Positions 8,099 through 17,283 are shown, counted from the first letter of the stretch. The stretch: 32,314 bases of DNA from Chromatiaceae bacterium (GCA_003232725.1 QIJH01000006.1:1-32314), one strand, 5' to 3'. The notes: a model not told the origin generated them from the letters alone. Program-made: numbers and translations.

Positions 8099-10267
8099 CT
8101 ATTCCGGTCTACCAATATTCGAAACAATTTTTATCTGTCTAGTGTCTGGCATTTCGTTATAAGACAACACATGTAAACTCGGTATTGTGTTTCTTACAAA
8201 TTTTGCCAACATTGGCCTCAACGGTGCTGAAACGACTAAGACTGCGGGCTCTCCTGCCATCTCTTGTCGCTGTGTCGACTCCAACAGTGATTGATGAATT
8301 CGTTCAGCCAGTCCTGGCTCTAATCCACCACCACCCTGCATTGATTCTTGCAATAACTGTTCCAAAGATTGATCAAGAGAAATTACAGAAATTTCACTCG
8401 ATAAACCATTGATATTTTGGATAATCATTCTTCCAAGACCAATCCTGACCGCTGCCGTCAGCACGTCAGGATCTTGACTTTTAGTCCCTTCAACCGCAAG
8501 TGTTTCGATAATGGTACGCATGTCCCGGATCGGAATATTCTCCTCCAATAGATTTCGCAATACTTTCTGAATCGTACCCAGCGGCATAATGTCGGGCACT
8601 AGCCCTTCAACCAACTTGGGTGCATTGGCTGCCATACCATCTAGCAAATGCTGAACCTCTTCGCGACCCAACAAGTCATATGCCTGACTTTGCAGTAACT
8701 GGCTGATGTGAGTTGCCACGACGGTACTGGCATCCACGACGGTATATCCCATCGTCTGCGCCTGATCACGTTGAGCGGGATCAATCCAGACCGCATCCAT
8801 GCCAAATGCAGGATCCTTGGTTGGCGTTCCCGCCAAGGTACCAAATACTTGCCCTGGGTTGATCGCCATCTCACGGTCCGGATAGATATCAGACTCGCCA
8901 ACCGTAACGCCCATCAAGGTAATACGATACGCGCCCGGTGAGAGTTCCAGATTGTCACGAATATGCACCGGTGGAATTAAGAAGCCGATCTCCTGCGTCA
9001 GTTTTTTACGAATGCCCTTGATCCGCGCCATCAACTGCCCATTCTGGTTTTTATCAACCAGCGGGATTAATTTGTAGCCAACCTCTAATCCAATCACATC
9101 CACAGGCAATACATCATCCCAGCTCAAATCTTTATTATCATCGCCCGCTTCTTCCGCCGCCCCCGCTGCCTGCCCACCCTGCGGCCCCGGCTGCGCTGAT
9201 TGCCCTCGCTGAGTAACCGCCGGTGAATCACCACTGCGCGGCATAGGCTCGCCGGGGTTAAGCCCCAGCGCCTCTCGTTCAAGTGAGCGCTGATGAATTA
9301 AATAAGCACCACCAGCCGCCAATCCTGCAATCCCCAGGAAGATCATATTTGGCATACCCGGGATTAAACCAAGAATTCCGATGATACCAGCGGTCACACC
9401 AAGCGCCCGAGGGTTAGCAAACATCTGCGTTGAAAACTGCTGCCCCATGTCTTGCTCACTAGAAACGCGCGTCACCATGATCGCGGCAGCGGTGGATAGA
9501 ATCAGTGATGGAATCTGCGCTACCAGGCCGTCACCAATGGTCAGCAAGGTGTAATTGTGCATCGCATCTGGAAATGCCATGTTGTGCTGCAACATCCCAA
9601 TTGACAAACCGCCAATGATATTAATAAAGAGAATCAAGATGCCGGCAATCGCATCACCACGAACAAATTTACTGGCACCATCCATCGAACCATAAAAATC
9701 AGCTTCAGCGACAACCTCTGCGCGGCGGCGCATCGCCTCATCCTGGTCAATCGCCCCCGCATTCAAATCCGCATCAATCGCCATCTGTTTACCCGGCATC
9801 GCGTCAAGGGTAAAACGCGCGCTCACTTCTGAAATACGGCCCGCACCTTTAGTCACCACGATAAAGTTAATAATCACCAGGATTGCAAAAACAACCAGGC
9901 CTACTGCGTAATTGCCACCAACCACAAATTCACCAAACGCCTCAATCACCTGGCCTGCCGCAGCAGTACCGGTATGCCCTTCGAGCAGTACAATGCGCGT
10001 CGAAGCGATATTAAGCGCTAGGCGCAACAGCGTGGCAATTAACAGGATGGTGGGGAAAACAGCAAAATCAAGTGGTTTTTTAGCATAAACCCCAGACAAA
10101 ATGACAATTAATGAAAGCGCAATGTTGAATGTAAAAAACAGATCCAACAGGAGTGGTGGCAACGGCACGACCATCATTGCCAAAATCGATATTAATAATA
10201 GCGGCGCTCCAATCAGCCCATTGCGACTGATTTGACGCGCGGTATCACCTAAACTTGCTTGAGCCAT
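8099..10267 (-). CDS. flhA: Flagellar export gate protein FlhA
   Basis: FlhA forms the nonameric ring of the flagellar type III export gate, which couples proton flow to secretion. The 722-residue length is in the family range. The N-terminal half contains about eight hydrophobic helices and the family signature ISEVSARFTLDAMPGKQMAI, followed by DADLNAG. A Gly/Ala/Gln-rich linker (roughly residues 340-375) joins it to the cytoplasmic domain, which begins near SWDDVLPVD and would dock substrates and chaperones. The gene starts 9 nt after flhB, so it probably shares the export-gate transcript. Confidence 0.96.
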   Translation of the reverse strand: MAQASLGDTARQISRNGLIGAPLLLISILAMMVVPLPPLLLDLFFTFNIALSLIVILSGVYAKKPLDFAVFPTILLIATLLRLALNIASTRIVLLEGHTGTAAAGQVIEAFGEFVVGGNYAVGLVVFAILVIINFIVVTKGAGRISEVSARFTLDAMPGKQMAIDADLNAGAIDQDEAMRRRAEVVAEADFYGSMDGASKFVRGDAIAGILILFINIIGGLSIGMLQHNMAFPDAMHNYTLLTIGDGLVAQIPSLILSTAAAIMVTRVSSEQDMGQQFSTQMFANPRALGVTAGIIGILGLIPGMPNMIFLGIAGLAAGGAYLIHQRSLEREALGLNPGEPMPRSGDSPAVTQRGQSAQPGPQGGQAAGAAEEAGDDNKDLSWDDVLPVDVIGLEVGYKLIPLVDKNQNGQLMARIKGIRKKLTQEIGFLIPPVHIRDNLELSPGAYRITLMGVTVGESDIYPDREMAINPGQVFGTLAGTPTKDPAFGMDAVWIDPAQRDQAQTMGYTVVDASTVVATHISQLLQSQAYDLLGREEVQHLLDGMAANAPKLVEGLVPDIMPLGTIQKVLRNLLEENIPIRDMRTIIETLAVEGTKSQDPDVLTAAVRIGLGRMIIQNINGLSSEISVISLDQSLEQLLQESMQGGGGLEPGLAERIHQSLLESTQRQEMAGEPAVLVVSAPLRPMLAKFVRNTIPSLHVLSYNEMPDTRQIKIVSNIGRPE

Positions 10268-10276
10268 TACTTCACC

Positions 10277-11410
10277 TTACTCATCACGTTTTAAATCATC
10301 TGGAACCGGTAGATCATCCATCGTCAATATCTCATTAAAACGAGACTGCTTTTGCCTTAATTGGTAGACGTATGCCAGTACCTGAGCTACTGCAAGATAG
10401 AGGCCAGCAGGTACTTCGTCATTTATTTCTGTGCTATAAAAAAGCGCGCGCGAAAGCGGCGGCGCTTCGACCAAGGGGATGTTATTACTGTACGCAAGGC
10501 TTCTAATCTTTGCTGCAACCAAATCCTGCCCCTTCGCGACTACAATCGGCGCACCTGAGTTGGCTTGGTCATACTTCAACGCAACGGCATAGTGGCTTGG
10601 GTTTGTGATGATCACATCCGCCTTCGGCACCTCCTCCATCATACGTTTTTCAGCCATCGCCATCTGAGTTTCACGCACTTTGCGTTTCATCTCAGGGTTA
10701 CCTTCGGTCTGCTTGTATTCGTCCTTCACCTCTTGCAACGTCATCTTCAACTGTTTGGCGTGATCCCATAGTTGAAATGGCACATCAATCACTGCTACTA
10801 AAATAGTGGAGCAACTCAATAGAATAAAGGCCCACATCAACAGATTACCCGCCTGCGCGATTGCAGGCTCAACGCTCTTGACACCAAGTAGCATGTACAT
10901 TTCAGATTGATTCCACAATATAAGCACAGCAATCGACATCACTAATACGAATTTTGCCAACGCCTTAAGCAGCTCCATCAATCCCTTTATCGAAAAAATT
11001 CGCCCCAAACCCTTAATAGGATCAATCTTACTCCATTTAAAAGCCATGGCCTGGGTGCTGAATGACCAACCACTCAGCGCCAGCGGTGCAAAAAATGCCG
11101 CTAACATCACCACCACAAAAAATGGGATCAGTGCATACAACGCACTGATGATTGAATCTTCAAGCAATAATGTGAGATTATTGACGTCCATCAGATCCAT
11201 GCGACTGGCAGTAAAAGCCTCACGCATTAAACCCATGATATCGATAACCAACTGCTCACCGAGCATCAAAAAGCCAACACCAGACACGAGTAACAGGCTC
11301 ATCGTGGTCAACTCACGCGAGCGCGCCACCTGCCCCTTATCACGCGACTCCTGAAGTTTTTTGGGCGTTGCCTCTTCTGTTTTTTCCTGACCTGTATTGC
11401 TCTCTGCCAT
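10277..11410 (-). CDS. flhB: Flagellar export switch protein FlhB, with NPSH cleavage motif
   Basis: FlhB sets export substrate specificity (rod/hook versus filament) through self-cleavage of its cytoplasmic domain. The 377-residue protein starts with the characteristic EKTEEATPKKLQESRDKGQV, has four hydrophobic helices, and carries the cytoplasmic FlhBC domain. The autocleavage motif, normally Asn-Pro-Thr-His, reads NPSH here (residues 270-273). The catalytic Asn and Pro remain, but Thr is Ser, encoded by AGC. A Pro/Asp-rich tail follows. It lies between fliR (3-nt gap) and flhA (9-nt gap). The identity is secure; only the effect of the Ser is uncertain. Confidence 0.96.
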   Translation of the reverse strand: MAESNTGQEKTEEATPKKLQESRDKGQVARSRELTTMSLLLVSGVGFLMLGEQLVIDIMGLMREAFTASRMDLMDVNNLTLLLEDSIISALYALIPFFVVVMLAAFFAPLALSGWSFSTQAMAFKWSKIDPIKGLGRIFSIKGLMELLKALAKFVLVMSIAVLILWNQSEMYMLLGVKSVEPAIAQAGNLLMWAFILLSCSTILVAVIDVPFQLWDHAKQLKMTLQEVKDEYKQTEGNPEMKRKVRETQMAMAEKRMMEEVPKADVIITNPSHYAVALKYDQANSGAPIVVAKGQDLVAAKIRSLAYSNNIPLVEAPPLSRALFYSTEINDEVPAGLYLAVAQVLAYVYQLRQKQSRFNEILTMDDLPVPDDLKRDE

Positions 11411-11413
11411 CGT

Positions 11414-12190
11414 CTATCTCGCAGAAAGCATATTGCCAACGGTCATCAAGGCATGTTCAAACAGACTATTAAACTGGGGTAAAAATATTCCCAGTGATGC
11501 CCACATGAAAATAAAACCGAATGTCAGCGTTAAGGGAAAACCAACTGCAAAAACATTTAGCTGTGGTGCAGCCCGCATCATCACACCAAAAGCAATATTA
11601 ATCAGTAACAAGGCGACCACCACGGGTAAAGACATCAAAACAGCACCAGTGAAAATCCAGCTAGACCATTCGATCAACACCCAGATCCCATCCGGGCTAA
11701 TCCCTTGCATTGAGACTGGCAGCATAGTGAAACTCTCTGCTAACACATCAATCACAACCAGGTGTCCATTGAGAGCGAGAAATAATAAGGTGGCCATAAT
11801 AATGTAAAATTGACTGACGACAGGCACGGTCACGCCATTGGCAGGATCATTCATCTGTGCAAAACCAAGCCCCATTGTTTGTGCCATGATATGTCCACCC
11901 GTTTCAATCGCACTGAATATTAGTTTCACTGCAAACCCCATCGCCAGACCAATCATAACCTGCGCCATGGTGATTAACATGCCGTCAACACCCAGTGGGT
12001 CAATTGCAGCAGGCGGCGGCAGGATGGGTACAATGACGATGGTTAATGCGATCGCAATCAACATGCGAATTCTAGTGGGCACTATCCTTGCTCCAAAAAC
12101 AGGCACAACTGCAATGAAGGCGGCAATGCGAATAAAAGGCCAGAAATAACTCGTCACCAGGGAAACTATTTGCTCGTCTGTAAAGTTCAC
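11414..12190 (-). CDS. fliR: Flagellar export gate protein FliR
   Basis: FliR is an integral membrane part of the FliP-FliQ-FliR export gate. The sequence is strongly hydrophobic, with about six membrane helices, and it contains the family stretch FSAIETGGHIMAQTMGLGFA. The GTG at 12190 is chosen as start. The protein then begins (M)NFTDEQI, which lines up with the short FliR N-termini of pseudomonads, and a purine-rich stretch lies about 7 nt upstream; it gives 258 residues. The frame is open up to a TTG at 12226, which would overlap fliQ by 8 nt and add 12 residues. Confidence 0.92.
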   Translation of the reverse strand: MNFTDEQIVSLVTSYFWPFIRIAAFIAVVPVFGARIVPTRIRMLIAIALTIVIVPILPPPAAIDPLGVDGMLITMAQVMIGLAMGFAVKLIFSAIETGGHIMAQTMGLGFAQMNDPANGVTVPVVSQFYIIMATLLFLALNGHLVVIDVLAESFTMLPVSMQGISPDGIWVLIEWSSWIFTGAVLMSLPVVVALLLINIAFGVMMRAAPQLNVFAVGFPLTLTFGFIFMWASLGIFLPQFNSLFEHALMTVGNMLSAR

Positions 12191-12218
12191 TACATTGCTC
12201 ACTCTAAAATGGCAGCCG

Positions 12219-12488
12219 TTAACCAATCATCATCGGGATATTTTCGATCAGTTTTTTCGTAAAGGTTGTCATCACCTGTAGAATCCACGGCCCACCAATC
12301 AACATGACAACAAAGGTAATAAAAAGTTTAGGGATAAAACTCAGTGTTGCTTCATTAATCTGTGTTGCCGCTTGAAACATACTCACCAGTAAACCGACAA
12401 TGAGCGCAGGTATCAATAACAGCGCGATAATGACAATCGTCACCTCTAGTGCTGAGCGTCCCAATGTCAATACTGCTTCTGGCCCCAT
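12219..12488 (-). CDS. fliQ: Flagellar export gate protein FliQ
   Basis: FliQ is a small hairpin membrane protein of the export gate. At 89 residues it has the exact family size. It has two hydrophobic helices (about residues 14-38 and 52-74) separated by the conserved loop VSMFQAATQINEATLSFIPK. It is encoded between fliP and fliR in the invariant fliPQR order, with 22 nt between fliP and fliQ. No anomalies were seen. Confidence 0.96.
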   Translation of the reverse strand: MGPEAVLTLGRSALEVTIVIIALLLIPALIVGLLVSMFQAATQINEATLSFIPKLFITFVVMLIGGPWILQVMTTFTKKLIENIPMMIG

Positions 12489-12510
12489 ACCACTTACTCC
12501 ACGGCATCCA

Positions 12511-13251
12511 TCACATATAAAAACTTGATGCTAACGTCCCCATAATTAGCGCCCAGCCATCGACCAATACAAATAACATCAACTTAAATGGCAGAGAAAT
12601 AATCAGCGGTGACAACATCATCATACCCATCGCCATCAGTACACTCGCCACTACAAGGTCAATAATTAAAAAGGGGATAAATATCATAAACCCTATCTGA
12701 AAAGCCGTTTTAAGCTCACTCGTTACAAAAGCAGGTAACAGCATCGATAAAGGTACATCGTCATATGATTCAATGTGCTCATTACCAGAAAGACTCGCGA
12801 ATAGATTAAGATCACTATCGCGTGTTTGCGCCAACATAAACTTTCTAAACGGCTCGATCGCTTTTTTTGCCGCCTCCTCCGCTTCTATCTTCTCCTCGAG
12901 ATAGGGTTTAACACCTGATTCGTAACTTGCCTCAAAAACGGGCATCATAATAAAGATCGTCAGGAACAGCGCCAAGCCCACCAATGTTTGTGTCGTTGGC
13001 GTTTGGGCAGTACCGAGCGCCTGCCTTAAGATGGCAAAGACAATGATGATGCGGGTGAATGAAGTCATCATCAATAACCCTGCCGGTAGCAGAGTCAACA
13101 CCGTCATCAACGCTAATATTTGAATGCTTAAGGTATAGGTTTCGCCACCATTTTCGGCTGGTGATACCGTTAGTGCAGGAAGCCCAGTATTGGCAGAAGC
13201 AGTAGCAATCGATATGATAAACAGGAGTATTGAAATTGATAACCGTCTCAT
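12511..13251 (-). CDS. fliP: Flagellar export gate protein FliP
   Basis: FliP is the pentameric core of the export gate. The 246-residue precursor begins with a cleavable-looking signal ([20 protein letters not shown]). Family signatures follow: [20 protein letters not shown], then [18 protein letters not shown]-like segment [20 protein letters not shown] and [13 protein letters not shown]. The periplasmic loop with [18 protein letters not shown] is also typical. The start overlaps the end of fliO by 4 nt, so translation is coupled. Confidence 0.97.
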   Translation of the reverse strand: MRRLSISILLFIISIATASANTGLPALTVSPAENGGETYTLSIQILALMTVLTLLPAGLLMMTSFTRIIIVFAILRQALGTAQTPTTQTLVGLALFLTIFIMMPVFEASYESGVKPYLEEKIEAEEAAKKAIEPFRKFMLAQTRDSDLNLFASLSGNEHIESYDDVPLSMLLPAFVTSELKTAFQIGFMIFIPFLIIDLVVASVLMAMGMMMLSPLIISLPFKLMLFVLVDGWALIMGTLASSFYM

Positions 13252-13697
13252 GGTTCCGTTCTCTTTTTCACCTGCTGTTTTAAGTGGGCCATAAAACCGT
13301 TGCTACCTTCTGCATCAGATACTTTAATTTTTACGCCATCGCCAATGCTGATATTATTTTCAAGTACATGCAGTGTTTGAATATTGCCAGGAGCAATACC
13401 CACTAACACCTGTGTATCACCTGCCTGAACGACTACAATTTTCTCTCGTTGTCCGACGCTGATCCCTGCAACTATTTTTAAATCTGCATTTGAAACACCA
13501 CCCAGGCCACTATATCGTTTCATCAGCCAGGCTGCGCCCATGATCATCATCAAGACAACAAACAGACCCATTATTATCTGAATAATATTGCCAAACCCCA
13601 TCACGTCAGGCGCTTTTTGAAGTTCAACTACCACCGTCTCATTAGCGAATACGGAGAATGGCGATAACAATGCAAATAACAGGAAATTTTTGTTCAA
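13248..13697 (-). CDS. fliO: Flagellar biosynthesis protein FliO
   Basis: FliO helps FliP assemble into the export gate. It is a poorly conserved bitopic protein. Starting at TTG 13697, just after the purine-rich AAGGTGAG, it begins with a signal-like peptide ([17 protein letters not shown]). A membrane helix follows (around [20 protein letters not shown]), then MKRYSG and a cytoplasmic beta domain containing [20 protein letters not shown], which is the FliO/MopB signature. GTG 13706 and TTG 13718 are other in-frame starts; no ATG is available. It lies between fliN and fliP and overlaps fliP by 4 nt. Confidence 0.9.
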   Translation of the reverse strand: MNKNFLLFALLSPFSVFANETVVVELQKAPDVMGFGNIIQIIMGLFVVLMMIMGAAWLMKRYSGLGGVSNADLKIVAGISVGQREKIVVVQAGDTQVLVGIAPGNIQTLHVLENNISIGDGVKIKVSDAEGSNGFMAHLKQQVKKRTEP

Positions 13698-13718
13698 GAC
13701 ACTCACCTTAAAGAACAA

Positions 13719-14129
13719 TTATTTAAGCTTCTTAACGCGTTCTTCAGCGCTAATCACATCTGTTAAACGAACACCAAACTTTTCGTTCACCACCACCACT
13801 TCACCATGCGCAATCAATGTCCCATTGACAATCACATCCATCGGCTCACCGGCAAGGCGATCTAACTCAACCACCGAGCCCTGATTTAATTTAAGCAGGT
13901 TTCTGATATTAATTTTGCTGCGCCCAATTTCCACCGATACCGTGACTGGAATATCAAGAATCATCTCAATATTTTCTTCCATGGCATTTAATGCGCCGGT
14001 ATCTGGCTGCAATTTTTGAAAGTCAGCTGGGGCTGCCTCAACCTCTGCCGCTTCAGAGACTGCCTGTTCATTCATTGCGTCTGCCCAGTCGTCACCTACA
14101 TCATCATTGTTATCAGTCGTATCATTCAT
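13719..14129 (-). CDS. fliN: Flagellar motor switch protein FliN
   Basis: FliN lines the bottom of the flagellar C-ring, where it helps switching and docks the export apparatus. The 136-residue protein has an acidic disordered N-terminus (about 1-50). The SpoA (surface presentation of antigens) domain follows, with ILDIPVTVSVEIGR, IRNLLKLNQGSVVELDRLAG and VNEKFGVRLTDVIS. It is encoded 5 nt after fliM, with which it forms the FliM-FliN complex. Length and motifs are normal. Confidence 0.96.
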   Translation of the reverse strand: MNDTTDNNDDVGDDWADAMNEQAVSEAAEVEAAPADFQKLQPDTGALNAMEENIEMILDIPVTVSVEIGRSKINIRNLLKLNQGSVVELDRLAGEPMDVIVNGTLIAHGEVVVVNEKFGVRLTDVISAEERVKKLK

Positions 14130-14134
14130 ACTTA

Positions 14135-15142
14135 CTACCCCATCACTGTTTTCAGCTTTTTCGAACTCTCAGCCACTACACGCTCTGTAATTTTGATAGC
14201 ATTTTTTCCATCAGATACTCCAAAACTTCCTCTAAACACGGGTATATCTTCAACACGAATAGTGACCTTATCCGGCAAATTGATCGGAATAATATCTCCA
14301 GCTCTCAGAGCATTAAGATCATTAAGTGAAATTTCCGTTTCTGTTAAAATACTGCTGATTTCAACATCAGCCTCTTTAATCTCCTCCACGAGCGCAACTG
14401 CCCAGCGATCATCATTATCATCACGATCACTCTGCACACCCGCATCTAATAACTCACGAATAGGCTCTACCATTGAATAAGGTAAAGTCACATGAAGATC
14501 ACCACCACCACCATCAAGTTCAATATGAAATGTTGTTACCACCACCACTTCACTTGGACTTACAATATTGGCAAAGTGAGGATTCACCTCCATTCCTTGA
14601 AATGAAAAATCAACAGGCAACACAGGATTCCATGCTTCTTTCATGTCTTTAAAGCTAAGATCAAGCATCAGTTGAATGATTCGCTGCTCTGTTGGCGTAA
14701 ATTCTCGTCCTTCAATCTTGGCGTGAAACTTTCCTTCACCACCAAAAAAATTATCTACCACAGTAAAAACAAGTTTGGGATCAAACACGAATAACCCGGT
14801 GCCTCGTAATGGCTCAACTTTTACAAGATTCAGACTTGCCGGGACAAACAAACTGTGAACATATTCGGCAAACTTCAACATCTGAACACTACCGACAGAT
14901 ATTTCAGCTGTTCTACGCAGCATATTGAAAAGACTAATGCGAAAGTGACGTGCAAAACGCTCGTTGATCATCTCCAATGTGGGCATACGCCCACGAACAA
15001 TCCTATCCTGACTGTTAAAGTCATATTCATGAGCCTTTCCATCATCTAGAACTGCGTCATCTTCTGACTCAATATCGCCGCCAGTAACACCGTGGAGCAG
15101 CGCATCAATTTCATCTTGTGTTAACAGATCATTTACAGACAT
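14135..15142 (-). CDS. fliM: Flagellar motor switch protein FliM
   Basis: FliM is the C-ring subunit that binds CheY-P and passes the switch signal to FliG. The N-terminal CheY-binding peptide LTQDEIDALLHGV (residues 7-19) is clear. The middle CheC-like domain contains LEMINERFARHFRISLFNML, and the C-terminal SpoA domain fuses to FliN. The 335 residues match the family. It lies 14 nt after fliL and 5 nt before fliN. Its N-terminal peptide is the reference for the two look-alike peptides in the CheA linker of this genome. Confidence 0.97.
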   Translation of the reverse strand: MSVNDLLTQDEIDALLHGVTGGDIESEDDAVLDDGKAHEYDFNSQDRIVRGRMPTLEMINERFARHFRISLFNMLRRTAEISVGSVQMLKFAEYVHSLFVPASLNLVKVEPLRGTGLFVFDPKLVFTVVDNFFGGEGKFHAKIEGREFTPTEQRIIQLMLDLSFKDMKEAWNPVLPVDFSFQGMEVNPHFANIVSPSEVVVVTTFHIELDGGGGDLHVTLPYSMVEPIRELLDAGVQSDRDDNDDRWAVALVEEIKEADVEISSILTETEISLNDLNALRAGDIIPINLPDKVTIRVEDIPVFRGSFGVSDGKNAIKITERVVAESSKKLKTVMG

Positions 15143-15156
15143 TTGAATTCCCTGGC

Positions 15157-15717
15157 TTACTGCATCACAAACCCAGTGAAATAAAGAGCCTCTACGTCAC
15201 CGTTACCTGTCTCATCCTTTAAGATCTTTCGCAATTCCTCAAGAGCAAGATCTCGCAGCTTCTGCTTCCCGGCGGCATTGGTAATCATGTCAAAATCAAG
15301 GTCACTGAACAGCACCAGGAAGTTATTCTTAATCTTTGGCAAATGCGCTTCAATACTATCAATCACACTTTGATCACGAGACATCACCTCTACATTGATC
15401 TGCAAATAGCGAATCTGATTTTTGTCGATGAAATTAACCACAAATGCATTCTCAAAAATAAAATAGATTGCTGGCTCCTGCTCCTCGTTCTTTCTCTCTT
15501 TCTTTGATTTTGAACTACCTTTATCTGATGCCTCATCATCGCTACTGACCTCTTCGGATGCTGGAAAAACACCCGCAAAGTAAAGTGTAGCGACCACACT
15601 ACCGCCAACAACTAATAAAGACGATAGGACAATAATGATGATCTTTAACAAGTTCCCTTTGGGCTTTTCAGCAGAAGCAACCTGCGCTACTGCTTCAGTT
15701 TCTTCATCTAATGGCAT
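15157..15717 (-). CDS. fliL: Flagellar basal body-associated protein FliL
   Basis: FliL is a single-span inner-membrane protein that rings or stabilises the stator. The ATG at 15717 is chosen because an AAGGGA ribosome site lies 7 nt before it; the frame is open up to a TTG at 15735. The protein (186 residues) has a short cytoplasmic part, one membrane helix (LLKIIIIVLSSLLVVGGSVV), a Ser/Glu/Lys-rich linker and the periplasmic domain with NFIDKNQIRYLQINVEVMSR. It is the first gene of the motility block and has a sigma-54 promoter just upstream. Confidence 0.93.
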   Translation of the reverse strand: MPLDEETEAVAQVASAEKPKGNLLKIIIIVLSSLLVVGGSVVATLYFAGVFPASEEVSSDDEASDKGSSKSKKERKNEEQEPAIYFIFENAFVVNFIDKNQIRYLQINVEVMSRDQSVIDSIEAHLPKIKNNFLVLFSDLDFDMITNAAGKQKLRDLALEELRKILKDETGNGDVEALYFTGFVMQ

Positions 15718-15767
15718 AACAGATTCCCTTTCCAAATCGATTTATAAGCACATGTCTCTGCTCCTTA

Positions 15768-15783
15768 TGCAATCATTGCGCCA
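15768..15783 (-). promoter_or_regulatory. Sigma-54 (RpoN) promoter of the fliL operon
   Basis: On the minus strand the sequence reads TGGCGCAATGATTGCA. It has the invariant GG and GC doublets of sigma-54 promoters at the right distance, and it matches TGGCAC-N5-TTGCA except for A-to-G in the first box. Transcription would start near 15757, about 40 nt before the fliL ATG. A FleQ/FlrA-type enhancer-binding protein is the likely activator, by analogy with Pseudomonas and Vibrio; none is encoded here. Confidence 0.75.
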
Positions 15784-16136
15784 TCAAATAAAATTAAATT
15801 TTACATATAAAAAACAATAAGATAAAAACTGACATAAACATATCGACAAATATTTGACTAATAGAATAGCGCAATCAAAATCACCACGGCAGATGCCTGA
15901 CGCTACCTTGGCGATCTAGCATGATCACTTACCTGCTCTAGGCACAACGAAATGGGATGATATCCGCACACAGACAGCGGAGGTTTTAGATGACAGCTCT
16001 TTCAGACCTAAAGTTGTTACGGACTGGTTCGATATTTTGACTTGCATGCAGACTCAACACCCACCGGCTAAAACCGCTGGGTGTGTCTAATCAATACACT
16101 CGTAGCATGGATTTTTTGAAGAGTTTTTAAAAAACT
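15784..16136. other. Intergenic region between fliL and the transposase relic
   Basis: No gene is supported here. The part next to fliL is AT-rich, as expected around a sigma-54 promoter. A 16-codon plus-strand ORF with a good GGAGG site (ATG near 15994) is too short and unplaced to call. The right part contains the palindrome at 16057-16084 and an AT-only inverted repeat just before the transposase stop. Confidence 0.6.
16057..16084. repeat. REP-like palindrome
   Basis: An 11-bp stem with one mismatch (ACACCCACCGG / CCGCTGGGTGT) encloses the 6-nt loop CTAAAA. It sits 53 nt beyond the 3' end of the truncated Y1 transposase. Transposases of that family act on such hairpins at their ends or in dispersed REP elements. 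There is no T-run, so it is a poor terminator. The link to the transposase is by position and family habit. Confidence 0.55.
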
Positions 16137-16388
16137 TTAACTTTTCATTGCCTTATTCATTCGACCAAGTCCGTCTATATCTTCATCCGGCTGTAAAATC
16201 AGATGGACATGGTTCATCATCAAACAGTAGGCAAACACTTTTACGTCATATTTTTCTCTAAACTCTCTCAATGTTTTGAGGTAGTACTCAAAGTCACTTT
16301 TCTGTGCCAAAATGATCTGTCGATTATGCCCACGTTGGATGATGTGGTGGGGATAGTTCGGCAGTGCTACTCGTGCCGTCCTTGGCAT
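16137..16388 (-). pseudogene. Truncated REP-associated Y1 (HUH) transposase
   Basis: The 83-residue product starts MPRTARVALPNYPHHIIQRG and contains the HUH metal site in YCLMMNHVHLIL, so it is the N-terminal part of an IS200-like/RAYT transposase. Full proteins are about 150-230 residues and carry the catalytic Tyr on a later helix. Here the frame stops at KAMKS, soon after the PDEDIDGLGRMNKAM region, so the Tyr helix is missing. A strong AGGAGGA site lies 6 nt before the ATG. No remaining C-terminal part is visible downstream in another frame. It is probably inactive. It lies between tsaB and the flagellar block, where it may mark a past rearrangement. Confidence 0.85.
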
Positions 16389-16527
16389 AGTGCTTCCTCC
16401 TATGGCTGTTTTATTTTCTGTTTAACTAGCGGTTTCCTCTCAACAAGCACTGAAAATATACTGGAAATAAATCTGCCCCTTTTCCGTGGGATATTTATTA
16501 TAAATAACATTGCCAGAAGATGTTAAA

Positions 16528-17214
16528 TCACGATCCCGCTTTTTTCACCGCCACATTATTTCGCAAGTAAACGGGCTGCGCCTCTTCTGCACTCACTGCC
16601 AACCCTGCTTCAAAACCAATCACACCAAGTGCTGCGACGTCCCTCGCACGTGGAAAAACATCAGCATCGCAGCGATCCAATACGGTTTTATAACGGGTAA
16701 TCAATTCACCGTGATAGGTTTTCCACGCAGTGCCGACCCCAACCCAGTGATCTATCTCTGGAATAAACGTATCATCCGGCTTGCACACACACTCATCGTC
16801 CAACAGCTTCACACCACCGTCAACACTACGCTGATAAGCCCCCCAGTAGACCTCCTCCATACGGGCATCGATACCGGCTAATACATTATCAGCACCAAAC
16901 ACTTCCATCGCACCATAGGCCATCGCCGCCAGTGATGAAACAGGCACCACCGGACGATCAATCGAAAATGCCAGCCCTTGCACCACACCCGTGCCAATAC
17001 GCACACCGGTGAAGGCCCCTGGGCCACGGTCAAAGGCAATGGCATCCATCTGAGCCAATCTACAATCGGCCTCGCTCAACAGCGCATCGACCATCGGTAG
17101 GATCAGCTCCGCATGTTTTCGCGGCGCGATCTCAAAGCGTTCAATAACCTCGCCGTTGATTGAGAGTGCCGCTGAACAAGCTTCGGTTGAGGTATCGATT
17201 GCGAGTAGTTTCAT
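16528..17214 (-). CDS. tsaB: tRNA t6A37 threonylcarbamoyltransferase complex subunit TsaB
   Basis: TsaB is the inactive-kinase-like partner that activates TsaD for the universal N6-threonylcarbamoyladenosine modification of ANN-decoding tRNAs. The 228-residue protein starts MKLLAIDTSTEACSAAL. It shows RKHAELILPMVDALL and the family hallmark DRGPGAFTGVRIG, with the usual C-terminal region ending PVYLRNNVA. It lies 69 nt downstream of the YoaA-type helicase gene, a neighbour pair also seen in E. coli. Length and motifs are normal. Confidence 0.96.
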   Translation of the reverse strand: MKLLAIDTSTEACSAALSINGEVIERFEIAPRKHAELILPMVDALLSEADCRLAQMDAIAFDRGPGAFTGVRIGTGVVQGLAFSIDRPVVPVSSLAAMAYGAMEVFGADNVLAGIDARMEEVYWGAYQRSVDGGVKLLDDECVCKPDDTFIPEIDHWVGVGTAWKTYHGELITRYKTVLDRCDADVFPRARDVAALGVIGFEAGLAVSAEEAQPVYLRNNVAVKKAGS

Positions 17215-17283
17215 AAATATACACCGTCATTTTGTAGCAGGTGAGCAAAAAAAACACCTCTGGCAGCGGAATCTAGCGTTCGT

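Noticed and set aside
15994-16044. 16-codon ORF with a good GGAGG site between fliL and the transposase relic
   Set aside because: It is too short, has no recognisable sequence, and has no downstream gene on its strand that it could lead.
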